In this document: piece after piece, positions 1-8,923 of the stretch | How positions within the stretch are numbered: position 1 is the first letter of the stretch | Layout: every line of letters starts with the position of its first letter | From: CAVQGZ01 sp942491665 | GTDB taxonomy: Bacteria; Actinomycetota; Actinomycetes; Jiangellales; Jiangellaceae | Length of the DNA stretch: 64,000 bases | Assembly: GCA_942491665.1 (NCBI GenBank) | Contig: CALOBR010000011.1 | Coordinates: 1-64,000, forward strand | Direction: 5' to 3' | Notes under the pieces: model-generated | Told to the model about the DNA's origin: nothing | Databases searched by the model: none | What the model saw: only the letters and a program-made list of their open reading frames with translations | Made by a program: the position numbers and the translations under genes

Positions 1-1
1 C

Positions 2-1399
2 GGCATCACGACCGTCTACCACTTCTTCTTCGTGCCGATCACCATCGGTCTCTCGTTCTTGGTGGCCGGGTTGCAGACGGCCTGGTATCGCACCGGCAAT
101 GAGGAGTGGCTGCGTCTGACGAAGTTCTTCGGCAAGCTGTTTCTCATCAACTTCGCCATGGGCGTGGTCACGGGCATCGTCCAGGAGTTCCAGTTCGGCA
201 TGAACTGGTCCACCTACAGCCGCTTCGTCGGCGACATCTTCGGTGCCCCGCTGGCCATCGAGGGCCTTGCCGCGTTCTTCTTGGAGTCGACGTTCCTCGG
301 CTTGTGGATCTTCGGATGGGGCCGGCTGAGCCGGGGGCTGCACCTGGCCACGATCTGGCTCGCTGCCATCGGCACGTTGCTGTCGGCCTACTTCATCCTG
401 GCGGCCAACTCCTGGATGCAGAACCCTGTGGGCTACGAGTTCAACCCCGACACCGGGCGGGCCGAGCTGACCAACTTCGCCGACGTGCTGCTGAACCGTG
501 TCACCTTGGTGACCTTCCCGCACACGATCACGGCGGCCTTCATGACCGCGGGCGGGTTCATGGCCGGTGTCGCGATCTGGCGGATGGCGCGGCGTCCCGA
601 CATCGACCGGGGCACGTACAAGAAGGCGGCCAAGGCGGGCGCCATCACGCTGCTCATCGCCGGGGCCGGCGTGGTCGCGACCGGCGACGTCCAGGCCAAA
701 GTCATGACCGAGGTGCAGCCGATGAAGATGGCGGCGGCTGAGGCCTGGTACGAGACCGGCGCTCCTGCCGACTTCTCCGTGCTCAGCGTCGGGTCGCTGG
801 ACGGCTCGGAGGCGACCGAGATCATCGCGATCCCCGGTCTTCTGTCGTTCCTGGCCACCGGCGACTGGAACGCCGAGGTCCAGGGCATCAACGATCTGCA
901 GGCCGAGTATGAGGAACGCTTCGGTGACATCGTGCCGGGACAGGACTTCGTGCCCAACGTCCCCGTGGCCTACTGGACGTTCCGCCTGATGATGGGGCTC
1001 GGCTTCGCCGGTATGGCGATCGGCCTGTGGATCCTGTGGGCCATCCGTGGCCCCGAGGCCAAGGGTGTGGGTACCGGCCGCTTCACCGTCGCCGCCGCGC
1101 TGCTGCTGCCCTTCCTGCCGCTGCTGGCGAACTCGTTCGGCTGGGTCTTCACCGAGATGGCCCGTCAGCCGTGGATCGTCTTCGGGCTCATGCCCACCTC
1201 GCTCGCGGTGTCCCCGACTGTGTCGGCCGGCGAGGTGCTGGCCACCATGATCGGCTTCACGCTGCTCTACGGGGCACTCGCCGTCGTCGAGATCGGCCTG
1301 CTCATGCACTACATCAAGGCGGGTCTGCCGGACGTGAGCCGGGAGGCCTCCGACACCCACGAGAACGACGGCGAGCGTCCGCTCACCTTCGCCTACTGA
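2..1399 (+). CDS. cydA: Cytochrome bd quinol oxidase subunit I, 5' end cut by window
   Basis: CydA is the haem-bearing membrane subunit of cytochrome bd oxidase, which oxidises quinol and reduces oxygen at low oxygen tension. The frame is open from base 2 and begins GITTVYHFFFVP. The His at bases 20-22 matches the conserved haem b595 ligand (His19 in E. coli), so only about a dozen residues are missing. The block NFAMGVVTGIVQEFQFGMNW, the His in FPHTITAAF (the b558 ligand region) and ARQPWIVFG are family hallmarks. The loop between helices is short, so this looks like the short Q-loop type. cydB follows after 24 bases, with an AGGAG site before it. Confidence 0.96.
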   Translation, partial: GITTVYHFFFVPITIGLSFLVAGLQTAWYRTGNEEWLRLTKFFGKLFLINFAMGVVTGIVQEFQFGMNWSTYSRFVGDIFGAPLAIEGLAAFFLESTFLGLWIFGWGRLSRGLHLATIWLAAIGTLLSAYFILAANSWMQNPVGYEFNPDTGRAELTNFADVLLNRVTLVTFPHTITAAFMTAGGFMAGVAIWRMARRPDIDRGTYKKAAKAGAITLLIAGAGVVATGDVQAKVMTEVQPMKMAAAEAWYETGAPADFSVLSVGSLDGSEATEIIAIPGLLSFLATGDWNAEVQGINDLQAEYEERFGDIVPGQDFVPNVPVAYWTFRLMMGLGFAGMAIGLWILWAIRGPEAKGVGTGRFTVAAALLLPFLPLLANSFGWVFTEMARQPWIVFGLMPTSLAVSPTVSAGEVLATMIGFTLLYGALAVVEIGLLMHYIKAGLPDVSREASDTHENDGERPLTFAY

Positions 1400-1423
1400 G
1401 CGCGCGGAACAGGAGTCACTGCT

Positions 1424-2509
1424 GTGGAGCTCACCACCGTCTGGTTCATCCTCATCACGGTTCTGTGGGTCGGCTACTTCGTCCTCGAGGGCTTCGACTT
1501 CGGGGTCGGCGTGCTGCTGCCCGTGCTCGGCCGGTCCGAGAAGGAGCGGCGGGTCATGATCAACACGATCGGACCGGTCTGGGACGGCAACGAGGTGTGG
1601 CTGCTGGTTGCCGGCGGCGCCACGTTCGCGGCGTTCCCGGAGTGGTACGCGACGTTGTTCAGCGGCTTCTACCTGGCCCTGTTCGTGATCCTGGTCGCTC
1701 TGATCATCCGCGGCGTGGCGTTCGAGTACCGCGGCAAGCGGCCCGACTCGCCCTGGAAGGCATGGTGGGACAAGGCGATCGTCGTCGGGTCCGTCCTGCC
1801 CGCTGTGCTGTGGGGCGTCGCGTTCGCCAACATCGTGCGGGGCGTGCCGATCGAGGAGGTCAACGGCAGCCTCGAGTACGTGGGCACGTTTTTCGACCTG
1901 CTCAGCCCCTACGCTCTGCTGGGCGGCCTGGTGACGCTGACCCTCTTCGTCACCCACGGCGCGATCTTCATCGCGCTGAAGACCGACGGCGACATCCGCG
2001 GTCGGGCCCGCGCGATCGCCGAACGGGTAGGTCTGGTGGCTGCCGTGCTGGCAGTCGCGTTCTTGGCGTGGACGTACACGATCAACCCCGACACCGCGTT
2101 CGCTGTGCTCGCGGCGCTGGCAGCGGTGTGCCTGGTGGGCGCGCTCGTGGCCAACCGACTGGGACGCGAGGGCTGGGCCTTCCTCGGCACCGCTTTCACC
2201 CTCGGCCTCGCCGTGGTGGCACTGTTCGTCAACCTCTACCCGAACGTCATGCCGTCCAGCATCGACGCGGCGTACAACCTCACCATCGACAACGCGTCGT
2301 CGACGGACTACACGCTGACGATCATGACGTGGGTCGCGGTGGTCTTCACTCCGATCGTGCTGCTCTACCAGGGCTGGACCTACTGGGTCTTCCGTCGACG
2401 GCTCACCGTCGACGACATCCCCGACCCGCACGACGCTCTCAACGCCGACCGCAAGGCGAAAGCGTTCGAGGCCCAGGACACCTCGCGGACCGCCGATCGC
2501 GTCAGCTGA
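1424..2509 (+). CDS. cydB: Cytochrome bd quinol oxidase subunit II
   Basis: CydB is the second membrane subunit of cytochrome bd oxidase. It pairs with CydA in the plasma membrane and stabilises the haem centre. The 361-residue protein starts at a GTG preceded by AGGAG at 1411-1415. The N-terminus shows the family signature GYFVLEGFDFGVGVLLP and then GPVWDGNEVWLL. It has about eight hydrophobic segments and a polar C-terminal tail after the last helix (WTYWVFRRRLTVDDIPDPHD). It sits 24 bases after cydA and 16 bases before cydD, so the four genes are probably co-expressed. Confidence 0.96.
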   Translation: MELTTVWFILITVLWVGYFVLEGFDFGVGVLLPVLGRSEKERRVMINTIGPVWDGNEVWLLVAGGATFAAFPEWYATLFSGFYLALFVILVALIIRGVAFEYRGKRPDSPWKAWWDKAIVVGSVLPAVLWGVAFANIVRGVPIEEVNGSLEYVGTFFDLLSPYALLGGLVTLTLFVTHGAIFIALKTDGDIRGRARAIAERVGLVAAVLAVAFLAWTYTINPDTAFAVLAALAAVCLVGALVANRLGREGWAFLGTAFTLGLAVVALFVNLYPNVMPSSIDAAYNLTIDNASSTDYTLTIMTWVAVVFTPIVLLYQGWTYWVFRRRLTVDDIPDPHDALNADRKAKAFEAQDTSRTADRVS

Positions 2510-2525
2510 GACCCACAATGCTCCG

Positions 2526-4226
2526 GTGAAGCCCCTCGACCCCCGGCTGCTGCGCTACGCGCGGGCGACGGCGGTGTACGTCGGAGGCACGGCCGGCCTC
2601 GGCGTCCTCCAGGCGCTGCTGGTGATCGCGCAGGCCGGCCTGCTCGCCTGCGGCATCAGCGCGGCCTTCATCGACGGGGCGGACCTCACCGACCTGCAGG
2701 GCACGCTTACCGGGCTCGCTGCCGTCGTCGCCGCCCGAGTCGTGCTGGTGTGGCTGCAGGAGTCCGCCGCCCACCGCGCCGCGGCGTCGGTGAAGTCGTC
2801 GTTGCGCGACCAGGTGGTGCAGCGAGCCACGAGGCTCGGTCCGGGCTGGCTGTCCGGCCAGCGCACCGGTGAGCTCACGACGTTGGCCACGCGCGGGGTC
2901 GACGCCCTGGACGGCTACTTCGCCAAGTACCTGCCGCAGCTCGTGCTCGCCGTCATCGTGCCGATGGCGGTGCTCGCACGCATCGTCACCGAGGACTGGG
3001 TGGCCACGCTCACGATCGTGCTCACCCTGCCGCTGATCCCGGTGTTCATGGTGCTCGTCGGCAAGGCGACCCAGGCCCGCACGCAGCGCCAGTGGTCAAC
3101 CCTCACCCGGCTGGGCCACCACTTCTTGGACGTCGTCGCCGGCCTGCCCACGCTCAAGGTCTTCGGTCGGGCGAAGGCCCAGGTCGCCAGCATCCGACAG
3201 GTCACCGACGACTACCGGCGCGCGACGATGGCGACGCTGCGCGTGGCCTTCTTGTCGGCGCTGGTGCTCGAGCTGCTGGCGACGCTGTCGGTGGCGCTGG
3301 TCGCCGTCGGCGTCGGCCTTCGCCTGGCCGAGGGCGACATGGACCTCTACACCGGCCTGCTGATCTTGATCCTCGCACCGGAGGCCTACCTGCCCCTGCG
3401 TATGGTGGGCGTGCACTACCACGCCTCCGCCGAGGGCATGGCCGCGGCGACGAAGGCGTTCGACGTGATCGAGACGTCGTTGCCGGACCGGGGGACAGCC
3501 GACGTGGCCACCCCGGCTGCGGTCCGGCTCCGCGACGTCTCGGTGCAGTACCCGGGGCGCGACCAGCCGGCGGTGGAGGGGCTCAGCTTCAGCCTCGCCC
3601 GGGGCGAGGTGGTCGCGCTGGCCGGGCCCAGCGGGGGAGGCAAGTCCAGCGTGCTCGCCGCCCTCATGGGGTTCGTCCCGCTGGCGGACGGGCGCATCGC
3701 CGTGCTCGACGCCGACGGGCACGAGACCTCGCTGGCCGAGTGCGACCCCGACTCGTGGCGGGCACACGTGGGGTGGACGCCCCAGCGACCACACCTGTTC
3801 GCAGCCACCCTGGCCGACAACCTGCGCCTGGCCCGTCCGGACGCCGACGACGACAGGATGCGCGAGGCGCTCGCCGAAGCCGCAGCCGACGACATGCTGG
3901 CCGAGCTCCCCCGCGGGCTGGCCACGCCGGTGGGCGAGGGGGGCGTCGGGCTGTCAGCCGGGCAGCGCCGCCGCGTTGCGCTGGCCCGTGCCCTGCTTCG
4001 CGATGCCCACGTGCTGGTGCTGGACGAGCCCACGGCTGACCTCGACGCCGCTACCGAGGCGCGGGTTCTCGCCGCCCTGCGGGCCCGCGCCCGAGCCGGG
4101 GCAGCGGTGCTCGTGGTGGCCCACCGCCCCGAGCTGCTGGCTTGGGCCGACCGGGTCGTGCGCGTCGGCGTCGCCTCCGACGACACGCCCGAGGCGGGCC
4201 TTGCCGAGTCGGTGCACGCCCGATGA
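2526..4226 (+). CDS. cydD: Heterodimeric thiol ABC exporter, CydD subunit
   Basis: CydD and CydC form an ABC exporter that moves cysteine/glutathione-type thiols out of the cytoplasm and is needed to assemble cytochrome bd. The 566-residue protein has an N-terminal six-helix membrane domain (about residues 1-310) and a C-terminal ATPase. Visible motifs are Walker A GPSGGGKSS near residue 367, signature LSAGQRRRVALARAL and Walker B VLVLDEPTADLD. The GTG at 2526 has no clear Shine-Dalgarno site. A CACAAT hexamer lies 6 bases upstream (2514-2519), so a leaderless secondary transcript is possible. It overlaps cydC by 4 bases. Confidence 0.93.
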   Translation: MKPLDPRLLRYARATAVYVGGTAGLGVLQALLVIAQAGLLACGISAAFIDGADLTDLQGTLTGLAAVVAARVVLVWLQESAAHRAAASVKSSLRDQVVQRATRLGPGWLSGQRTGELTTLATRGVDALDGYFAKYLPQLVLAVIVPMAVLARIVTEDWVATLTIVLTLPLIPVFMVLVGKATQARTQRQWSTLTRLGHHFLDVVAGLPTLKVFGRAKAQVASIRQVTDDYRRATMATLRVAFLSALVLELLATLSVALVAVGVGLRLAEGDMDLYTGLLILILAPEAYLPLRMVGVHYHASAEGMAAATKAFDVIETSLPDRGTADVATPAAVRLRDVSVQYPGRDQPAVEGLSFSLARGEVVALAGPSGGGKSSVLAALMGFVPLADGRIAVLDADGHETSLAECDPDSWRAHVGWTPQRPHLFAATLADNLRLARPDADDDRMREALAEAAADDMLAELPRGLATPVGEGGVGLSAGQRRRVALARALLRDAHVLVLDEPTADLDAATEARVLAALRARARAGAAVLVVAHRPELLAWADRVVRVGVASDDTPEAGLAESVHAR

Positions 4227-5893
4227 GCGCCACCACGCGCGACCCGCTGCTGCGCGCTGCGGCCAGCGCGCGCGGTGTCGTCGGGCGGCTCGCTCTCGCG
4301 CTGCTCGCCGGCACCCTGGCAGCCGGGTCGGCTGTCGCCCTGACCGCGACCTCGGCGTGGCTGATCTCGCGGGCCGCCGAGCAGCCACCCGTGCTGTTCC
4401 TGATGGTCGCGATCGTCGCGGTGCGTGCCTTCGGGATCTTTCGCGGCGTCTTCCGCTACGCCGAACGCCTGGCCGGCCACGACGCCGCCTTTCGATGGCT
4501 CGGTGACCTGCGCGTCGGGGTCTACGAGCGCCTCGAGCGCCTGGCACCGACCGGCTCGGCGGCGTTCCGCTCCGGTGACCTGCTCGCCCGCCTCGTGGGC
4601 GACGTCGACACGCTGCAAGACCTGTGGCTGCGCGTGCTGCTGCCCTACGGCACCGCGGCCATCGTGGGGGCCGGTGCCGTGGGGCTGATGGCGTGGCTGC
4701 TGCCGTCGGCTGCGTTGGTGCTGCTGCTCACCATGCTGGTGGCTGCCGCGCTGGCCCCGGTGCTGGCGCTGACGGTGGCCCGCCGGGCCGAGGCGCGGGT
4801 GGCTCCGGCGCGCGGCGCGGTGTCGAGTGCGGTGCACGACACGCTGGCAGGCGCGGCCGAGCTGACCGCGTTCGGGCAGGTCGAGAACGCGCTGGCGCAG
4901 GTGAGCGCGCACGACGCCGCGCTGCAGCGGGCCGAGTCCCGCTCGGCGTTCGGCGCCGGGCTCGGCGCGGCGGTGGCCGCGGCCGCCGGGGGGGCGGCCG
5001 TCTGGGCCGGGCTGTGGTTGGGCGTTCCGGCCGTTCGTGACGGCGCCCTGAGCGGCGTGGCGCTGGCCGTCGTCGTCCTCACGCCGCTTGCGGTCTTCGA
5101 GCTCGTCGCCGCACTCACGCCCGCCGCCCAACAGGTGCCGCGAGTGCGGGCGGCCGCCGCCCGGGTGTTCGAGGTGATCGACGCCCCGGTTCCCGTCGTC
5201 GAGCCGATCGACCCGGACCCCCTGCCCGCACCACCCAGCGTGGTCAGGGTCGACGACGTGTCGGCGCGGTGGACGAGCGACGGCCCGACGGTGCTGCTCG
5301 ACGCCGATCTCACGCTCACCCCGCGCGAGCACGTGGCGCTGCTCGGCCCGAGCGGGGTCGGCAAGAGCACGCTCGCGGCCGTGCTGCTCAAGTTTCTCAC
5401 CCCCACCGGTGGAACGGTGTCGCTGGACGGCACGCCGTATGCGCGCTTGGACGGCGACCAGGTGCGCACACGGGTGGGCCTGCTCGCCCAGGACGCCCAT
5501 GTGTTCGACACCTCGGTGCTCGAGAACGTGCGCCTGGCCAGGCCGGGGGCGAGCGACGAGCAGATCCGCGCCGCGTTGCGCGCCGCGCGGCTGCTGCCGA
5601 GCGTCGAGGCCATGCCTGATGGCTGGCACACCATGGTCGGAGAGCACGGCGGACAGCTCTCCGGCGGCGAGCGCCAGCGGCTCGCCCTGGCCCGGGCACT
5701 TCTGGCGCACGTCGAGGTGCTGGTGCTGGACGAGCCGACTGAGCACGTGGACGAGGCCACCGCCTCCCGTCTGCTGGACGACCTGCTGGCCACGACGACC
5801 GAGGCCACCGTCCTGCTCATCACGCACCGCGACGTGAGCGGGCAGGCACTGGACCGCGTGCTGACCCTGCGTGCCGGACGTCTGGAGGAGTAG
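4223..5893 (+). CDS. cydC: Heterodimeric thiol ABC exporter, CydC subunit
   Basis: Partner of CydD in the thiol exporter required for cytochrome bd maturation. The 556-residue protein begins with a six-helix membrane domain (ALLAGTLAAGSAVALTATSAW near the start, WLISRAAEQPPVLFL next), followed by an ATPase with Walker A GPSGVGKST near residue 374, signature LSGGERQRLALARALL and VLVLDEPTEHVD. I chose the ATG at 4223, which overlaps the cydD stop as ATGA. The frame is open further upstream, but that part lies inside cydD and reads as non-family sequence. This is the last gene of the cyd operon; a short palindrome follows before ftsY. Confidence 0.93.
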   Translation: MSATTRDPLLRAAASARGVVGRLALALLAGTLAAGSAVALTATSAWLISRAAEQPPVLFLMVAIVAVRAFGIFRGVFRYAERLAGHDAAFRWLGDLRVGVYERLERLAPTGSAAFRSGDLLARLVGDVDTLQDLWLRVLLPYGTAAIVGAGAVGLMAWLLPSAALVLLLTMLVAAALAPVLALTVARRAEARVAPARGAVSSAVHDTLAGAAELTAFGQVENALAQVSAHDAALQRAESRSAFGAGLGAAVAAAAGGAAVWAGLWLGVPAVRDGALSGVALAVVVLTPLAVFELVAALTPAAQQVPRVRAAAARVFEVIDAPVPVVEPIDPDPLPAPPSVVRVDDVSARWTSDGPTVLLDADLTLTPREHVALLGPSGVGKSTLAAVLLKFLTPTGGTVSLDGTPYARLDGDQVRTRVGLLAQDAHVFDTSVLENVRLARPGASDEQIRAALRAARLLPSVEAMPDGWHTMVGEHGGQLSGGERQRLALARALLAHVEVLVLDEPTEHVDEATASRLLDDLLATTTEATVLLITHRDVSGQALDRVLTLRAGRLEE

Positions 5894-5912
5894 GAATCCT
5901 CTGCGAGGATTC
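5894..5912. promoter_or_regulatory. Perfect short palindrome before ftsY
   Basis: GAATCCTC and GAGGATTC pair perfectly around a TGC loop, between the cydC stop and the ftsY GTG at 5918. The right arm contains GAGGAT (5905-5910), 7 bases before the start codon, which suits a -10 element of a leaderless transcript. It could instead be a small cydC terminator, but no T-run follows. Role not proven. Confidence 0.45.
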
Positions 5913-5917
5913 TCGGT

Positions 5918-7117
5918 GTGGATACCGCGCAACTTGCTGTGATCATCGCCCTCCTGGCGATCGTCGTCCTCGTCGGCTTCGTCGTGACTGGTGCCCGACG
6001 GCGTCGCTCGACCGAGCTGCCGCCGCCGGCCCCAGGGGTCGACTACACCCCCGGTGTCGGCGACGACGCCGGTGAGCCACTGGACACGCCCAGACGCGGC
6101 GTCGAGACCATCGACCTGCCGGACGTGCCCGGCACCGGCACGCTCGAACCACCGGTCGCGCCCGAGGTCGAGCGGCCGGAGTCGGCCGAGGGCCGCATGG
6201 TGCGACTGCGGGCCCGCCTTGCCCGCTCCGGCAGCGTGCTCGGCCTCGGCCTGCTCTCCCTGCTGTCGCGTGACTCCATCGACGAGGACACGTGGGAAGA
6301 GATCGAAGACATGCTGCTCACGGCCGACCTCGGGGTGGCGGCCACCACCGACCTCGTGGAGAGTCTGCGCACCCGAGTCAAGGTCGAGGGCTCGCGCACC
6401 CCGGAGCAGGCCCGCGCCATCCTGCGCGACGAGCTGCTAGCCCTGGTCGATCCGTCCATGGACCGCTCCCTGGCCACCACCCGCAGAGCTGACCAGCCCG
6501 CCGTCTTGCTGGTCGTCGGTGTCAACGGCACTGGCAAGACCACCACCGTCGGCAAGCTCGCGCGGGTGCTCGTCGCCGAGGACAAGGACGTCATGCTCGG
6601 GGCGGCGGACACGTATCGAGCCGCAGCCGCCGACCAGCTCACCACCTGGGGAGACCGCGTCGGAGTGCCGACGGTGCGCGGTGACGAGGGCGCCGACCCG
6701 GCCAGCGTTGCCTTCGAGGCCGTGCGCGCGGGCATCGAGAACGACGTCGACGTGGTGATCGTCGACACCGCGGGCCGGCTGCAGACCAAGGTGGGACTGA
6801 TGGACGAGCTCGGCAAGGTGAAGCGTGTCCTGGAGAAGAGCGGGCCCGTTGGCGAGGTGCTGCTCGTCCTCGACGCCACCACCGGCCAGAACGGGCTCAG
6901 CCAGGCCCGCGTGTTCGGTGAGGTCGTGGACGTGTCCGGCATCGTGCTGACCAAGCTGGACGGCACGGCCAAGGGGGGCATCGTGGTCGCCGTGCAACGC
7001 GACCTGGGAGTGCCGGTCAAGCTGGTCGGGCTGGGCGAGGGCCCCGACGACCTGGCCCCGTTCGACGCCGAGGCGTTCGTCGACTCGATCCTGTCGACAC
7101 CGGGCGAGACCGCCTGA
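5918..7117 (+). CDS. ftsY: Signal recognition particle receptor FtsY
   Basis: FtsY is the SRP receptor GTPase that docks ribosome-SRP complexes at the membrane and hands them to the translocon. The 399-residue protein begins with a hydrophobic segment (LAVIIALLAIVVLVGFVV), then an acidic, proline-rich linker (about residues 30-95), then the NG domain. GTPase motifs are GVNGTGKTTTVGKL near residue 201, DTAGRLQTK near 281 and TKLDGTAKGG near 344. The N-terminal membrane anchor is usual in actinobacterial FtsY. The start is a GTG without a visible ribosome site, consistent with a leaderless transcript. Confidence 0.97.
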   Translation: MDTAQLAVIIALLAIVVLVGFVVTGARRRRSTELPPPAPGVDYTPGVGDDAGEPLDTPRRGVETIDLPDVPGTGTLEPPVAPEVERPESAEGRMVRLRARLARSGSVLGLGLLSLLSRDSIDEDTWEEIEDMLLTADLGVAATTDLVESLRTRVKVEGSRTPEQARAILRDELLALVDPSMDRSLATTRRADQPAVLLVVGVNGTGKTTTVGKLARVLVAEDKDVMLGAADTYRAAAADQLTTWGDRVGVPTVRGDEGADPASVAFEAVRAGIENDVDVVIVDTAGRLQTKVGLMDELGKVKRVLEKSGPVGEVLLVLDATTGQNGLSQARVFGEVVDVSGIVLTKLDGTAKGGIVVAVQRDLGVPVKLVGLGEGPDDLAPFDAEAFVDSILSTPGETA

Positions 7118-7129
7118 ATTCACGTCGGC

Positions 7130-7164
7130 GTAACACCCTCGGCGCCTTGTCATGGAAACGAAAC
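7130..7164 (+). promoter_or_regulatory. Possible GlnR-type nitrogen control site before amt
   Basis: The amt upstream region contains GTCAT-N6-GAAAC (7149-7164), close to the actinobacterial GlnR half-box gTnAC-N6-GaAAC, with GTAAC at 7130-7134 upstream. The two half-sites are 19 bases apart rather than the consensus 22, so the match is imperfect. amt-glnK operons are known GlnR (or AmtR) targets. This is a motif match by eye only. Confidence 0.3.
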
Positions 7165-7284
7165 ACGACACCGACCGCAGCGCAACACGCCTCGTCAATC
7201 CTCTCGGCACAGACAACGTAGGGGGTGCCTGCGCACGGCAGTGGAGCCGGCGTGGAGCCCGAACCGTGAGTGAGGGAGTTGCAC

Positions 7285-8565
7285 ATGGAGGACTTCAGCG
7301 CGGGAGATACCGCGTTCATCCTCATCAGCGCCGCAATGGTGCTGCTGATGACGCCAGGCTTGGCGTTCTTCTACGGCGGCATGACCCGTGCCAAGAGCGT
7401 GCTCAACATGATGATGATGAGCTTCATCGCGCTCGCCACGGTTCCTGTCGTCTGGGTGCTGTGGGGCTACAGCATGGCGTTCGGTGGTGAGGGCGCCTTC
7501 ATCGGCGGCTTCGACCTGGTGGGCATGTCCGGCATGACCGCCGACAGCTTCGACCAGGGCCTGACCATCCCGGACTTCGCCTTCTCCGGGTTCCAGATGA
7601 TGTTCGCCATCATCACCGTGGCCCTGATCAGCGGCGCGATCGCCGACCGGGCGAAGTTCGGCACCTGGGCGCTGTTCACCGTCCTGTGGGTCACGCTCGT
7701 CTACTTCCCGGTCGCCCACAACGTGTGGGGCGGCGGGTGGATCCGCGAGACGCTCGACCCGATCGACTTCGCCGGCGGTACCGCGGTACACATCAACGCC
7801 GGTGCTGCGGCCCTTGCCCTGGTCTTCGTCCTCGGCAGGCGCATCGGCTTCAGGAAGGACCCGATGCGTCCGCACAACCTTCCGTTCGTCGTGCTGGGTG
7901 CGGCGTTGCTGTGGTTCGGCTGGTTCGGGTTCAACGCCGGGTCCGAGCTCGCCGCCGACGGCGTGGCCTCGGTCATGCTGCTGAACACCACCGTGGCCAC
8001 CGCGGCTGCGATCCTGGGCTGGCTCGTCGTGGAGCTCGTCCGCGACAAGGCCGCCACCACGCTCGGTGCGGCGTCAGGCGCCATCGCCGGCCTGGTGGCC
8101 ATCACCCCGTCCGGGGCGAACGTGAGCCCGCTGGGAGCGATTGCCCTCGGTGCCGTCGCCGGCATCGTGTGTGCCCTGGCTGTGGGCCTGAAGTACAAGC
8201 TGGGCTACGACGACTCGCTCGACGTCGTCGGCGTCCACCTGGTCGGCGGCCTCGTCGGCTCCATCCTGGTCGGGGTGCTGGCGTCGGAGACCTTCGGCGG
8301 GATTGCCGCCAGCGGCGACCTGCTGGCGCGCCAGACTGCTGCCGCGCTGATCGTGCTGGCCTACTCGTTCATCGTCACCTACATCCTGGGAACCCTGCTC
8401 GACAAGACCATCGGGTTCCGTATCAAGGAGGAGGACGAGATCGCCGGCATCGACATGACCACCCATGCCGAGACCGCCTACGAGTTCTTCAACACGGGTG
8501 GCTCGCTGACCAAGAGCGGGCACGCGTCTGCGTCCGCGCCAGCTGAGGGGAAGGTGAACGCGTGA
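7285..8565 (+). CDS. amt: Ammonium transporter
   Basis: Amt/Rh-family channel that brings ammonium across the plasma membrane. The 426-residue protein has about eleven hydrophobic segments and the family blocks MTPGLAFFYGGM, GTAVHINAGAAALALVFVLG (with a conserved pore His) and WFGWFGFNAGSEL. The ATG at 7285 follows GAGGGAG; an in-frame GTG at 7270 is less well placed. The C-terminal cytosolic tail ends shortly before the glnK start, and the two genes overlap by 4 bases (GTGA). The pairing with glnK implies that PII protein closes the channel when nitrogen is sufficient. Confidence 0.96.
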   Translation: MEDFSAGDTAFILISAAMVLLMTPGLAFFYGGMTRAKSVLNMMMMSFIALATVPVVWVLWGYSMAFGGEGAFIGGFDLVGMSGMTADSFDQGLTIPDFAFSGFQMMFAIITVALISGAIADRAKFGTWALFTVLWVTLVYFPVAHNVWGGGWIRETLDPIDFAGGTAVHINAGAAALALVFVLGRRIGFRKDPMRPHNLPFVVLGAALLWFGWFGFNAGSELAADGVASVMLLNTTVATAAAILGWLVVELVRDKAATTLGAASGAIAGLVAITPSGANVSPLGAIALGAVAGIVCALAVGLKYKLGYDDSLDVVGVHLVGGLVGSILVGVLASETFGGIAASGDLLARQTAAALIVLAYSFIVTYILGTLLDKTIGFRIKEEDEIAGIDMTTHAETAYEFFNTGGSLTKSGHASASAPAEGKVNA

Positions 8566-8900
8566 AGCTCGTCACCGCAGTAATCAAGCCGTTCAAGCTC
8601 GACGACGTGCGCTCGGCGCTGGAGTCGTTCGGGGTGCACGGGATGACCGTGAGCGAGGCCAGCGGGTACGGCCGGCAGAAGGGCCACACCGAGGTCTACC
8701 GGGGGGCGGAGTACACCGTCGACCTGGTGCCGAAGGTGCGCCTGGAGGTGCTGCTGGACGACTCCGACGTCGATGACGTGGTCGAGGTGATCGTGAAGAC
8801 CAGCCAGACCGGACGCATCGGCGACGGCAAGGTCTGGGTCACCCCGATCGACGGCGTGGTTCGAGTACGGACGGGGGAGCGGGGAGTCGAGGCCCTCTAG
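8562..8900 (+). CDS. glnK: PII nitrogen regulatory protein GlnK
   Basis: PII trimer that senses 2-oxoglutarate and ATP/ADP and binds Amt and other nitrogen enzymes. The 112-residue protein has the usual length. Its T-loop reads GHTEVYRGAEY, with the modifiable tyrosine exactly at position 51. The C-terminal signature KVWVTPIDGVVRVRTGE is present. In actinomycetes Tyr51 is adenylylated or uridylylated by GlnD, which is encoded next. The GTG start overlaps the amt stop. A strong hairpin lies about 50 bases after the stop and may end the amt-glnK transcript. Confidence 0.96.
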   Translation: MKLVTAVIKPFKLDDVRSALESFGVHGMTVSEASGYGRQKGHTEVYRGAEYTVDLVPKVRLEVLLDDSDVDDVVEVIVKTSQTGRIGDGKVWVTPIDGVVRVRTGERGVEAL

Positions 8901-8923
8901 GGCTGAGCTGCTCACCCACATCC

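Noticed and set aside
3416..5932. Long leftward frame opposite cydD and cydC
   Set aside because: Arg/Gly/Gln-rich sequence with no family features; cydD and cydC on the other strand have full motifs.
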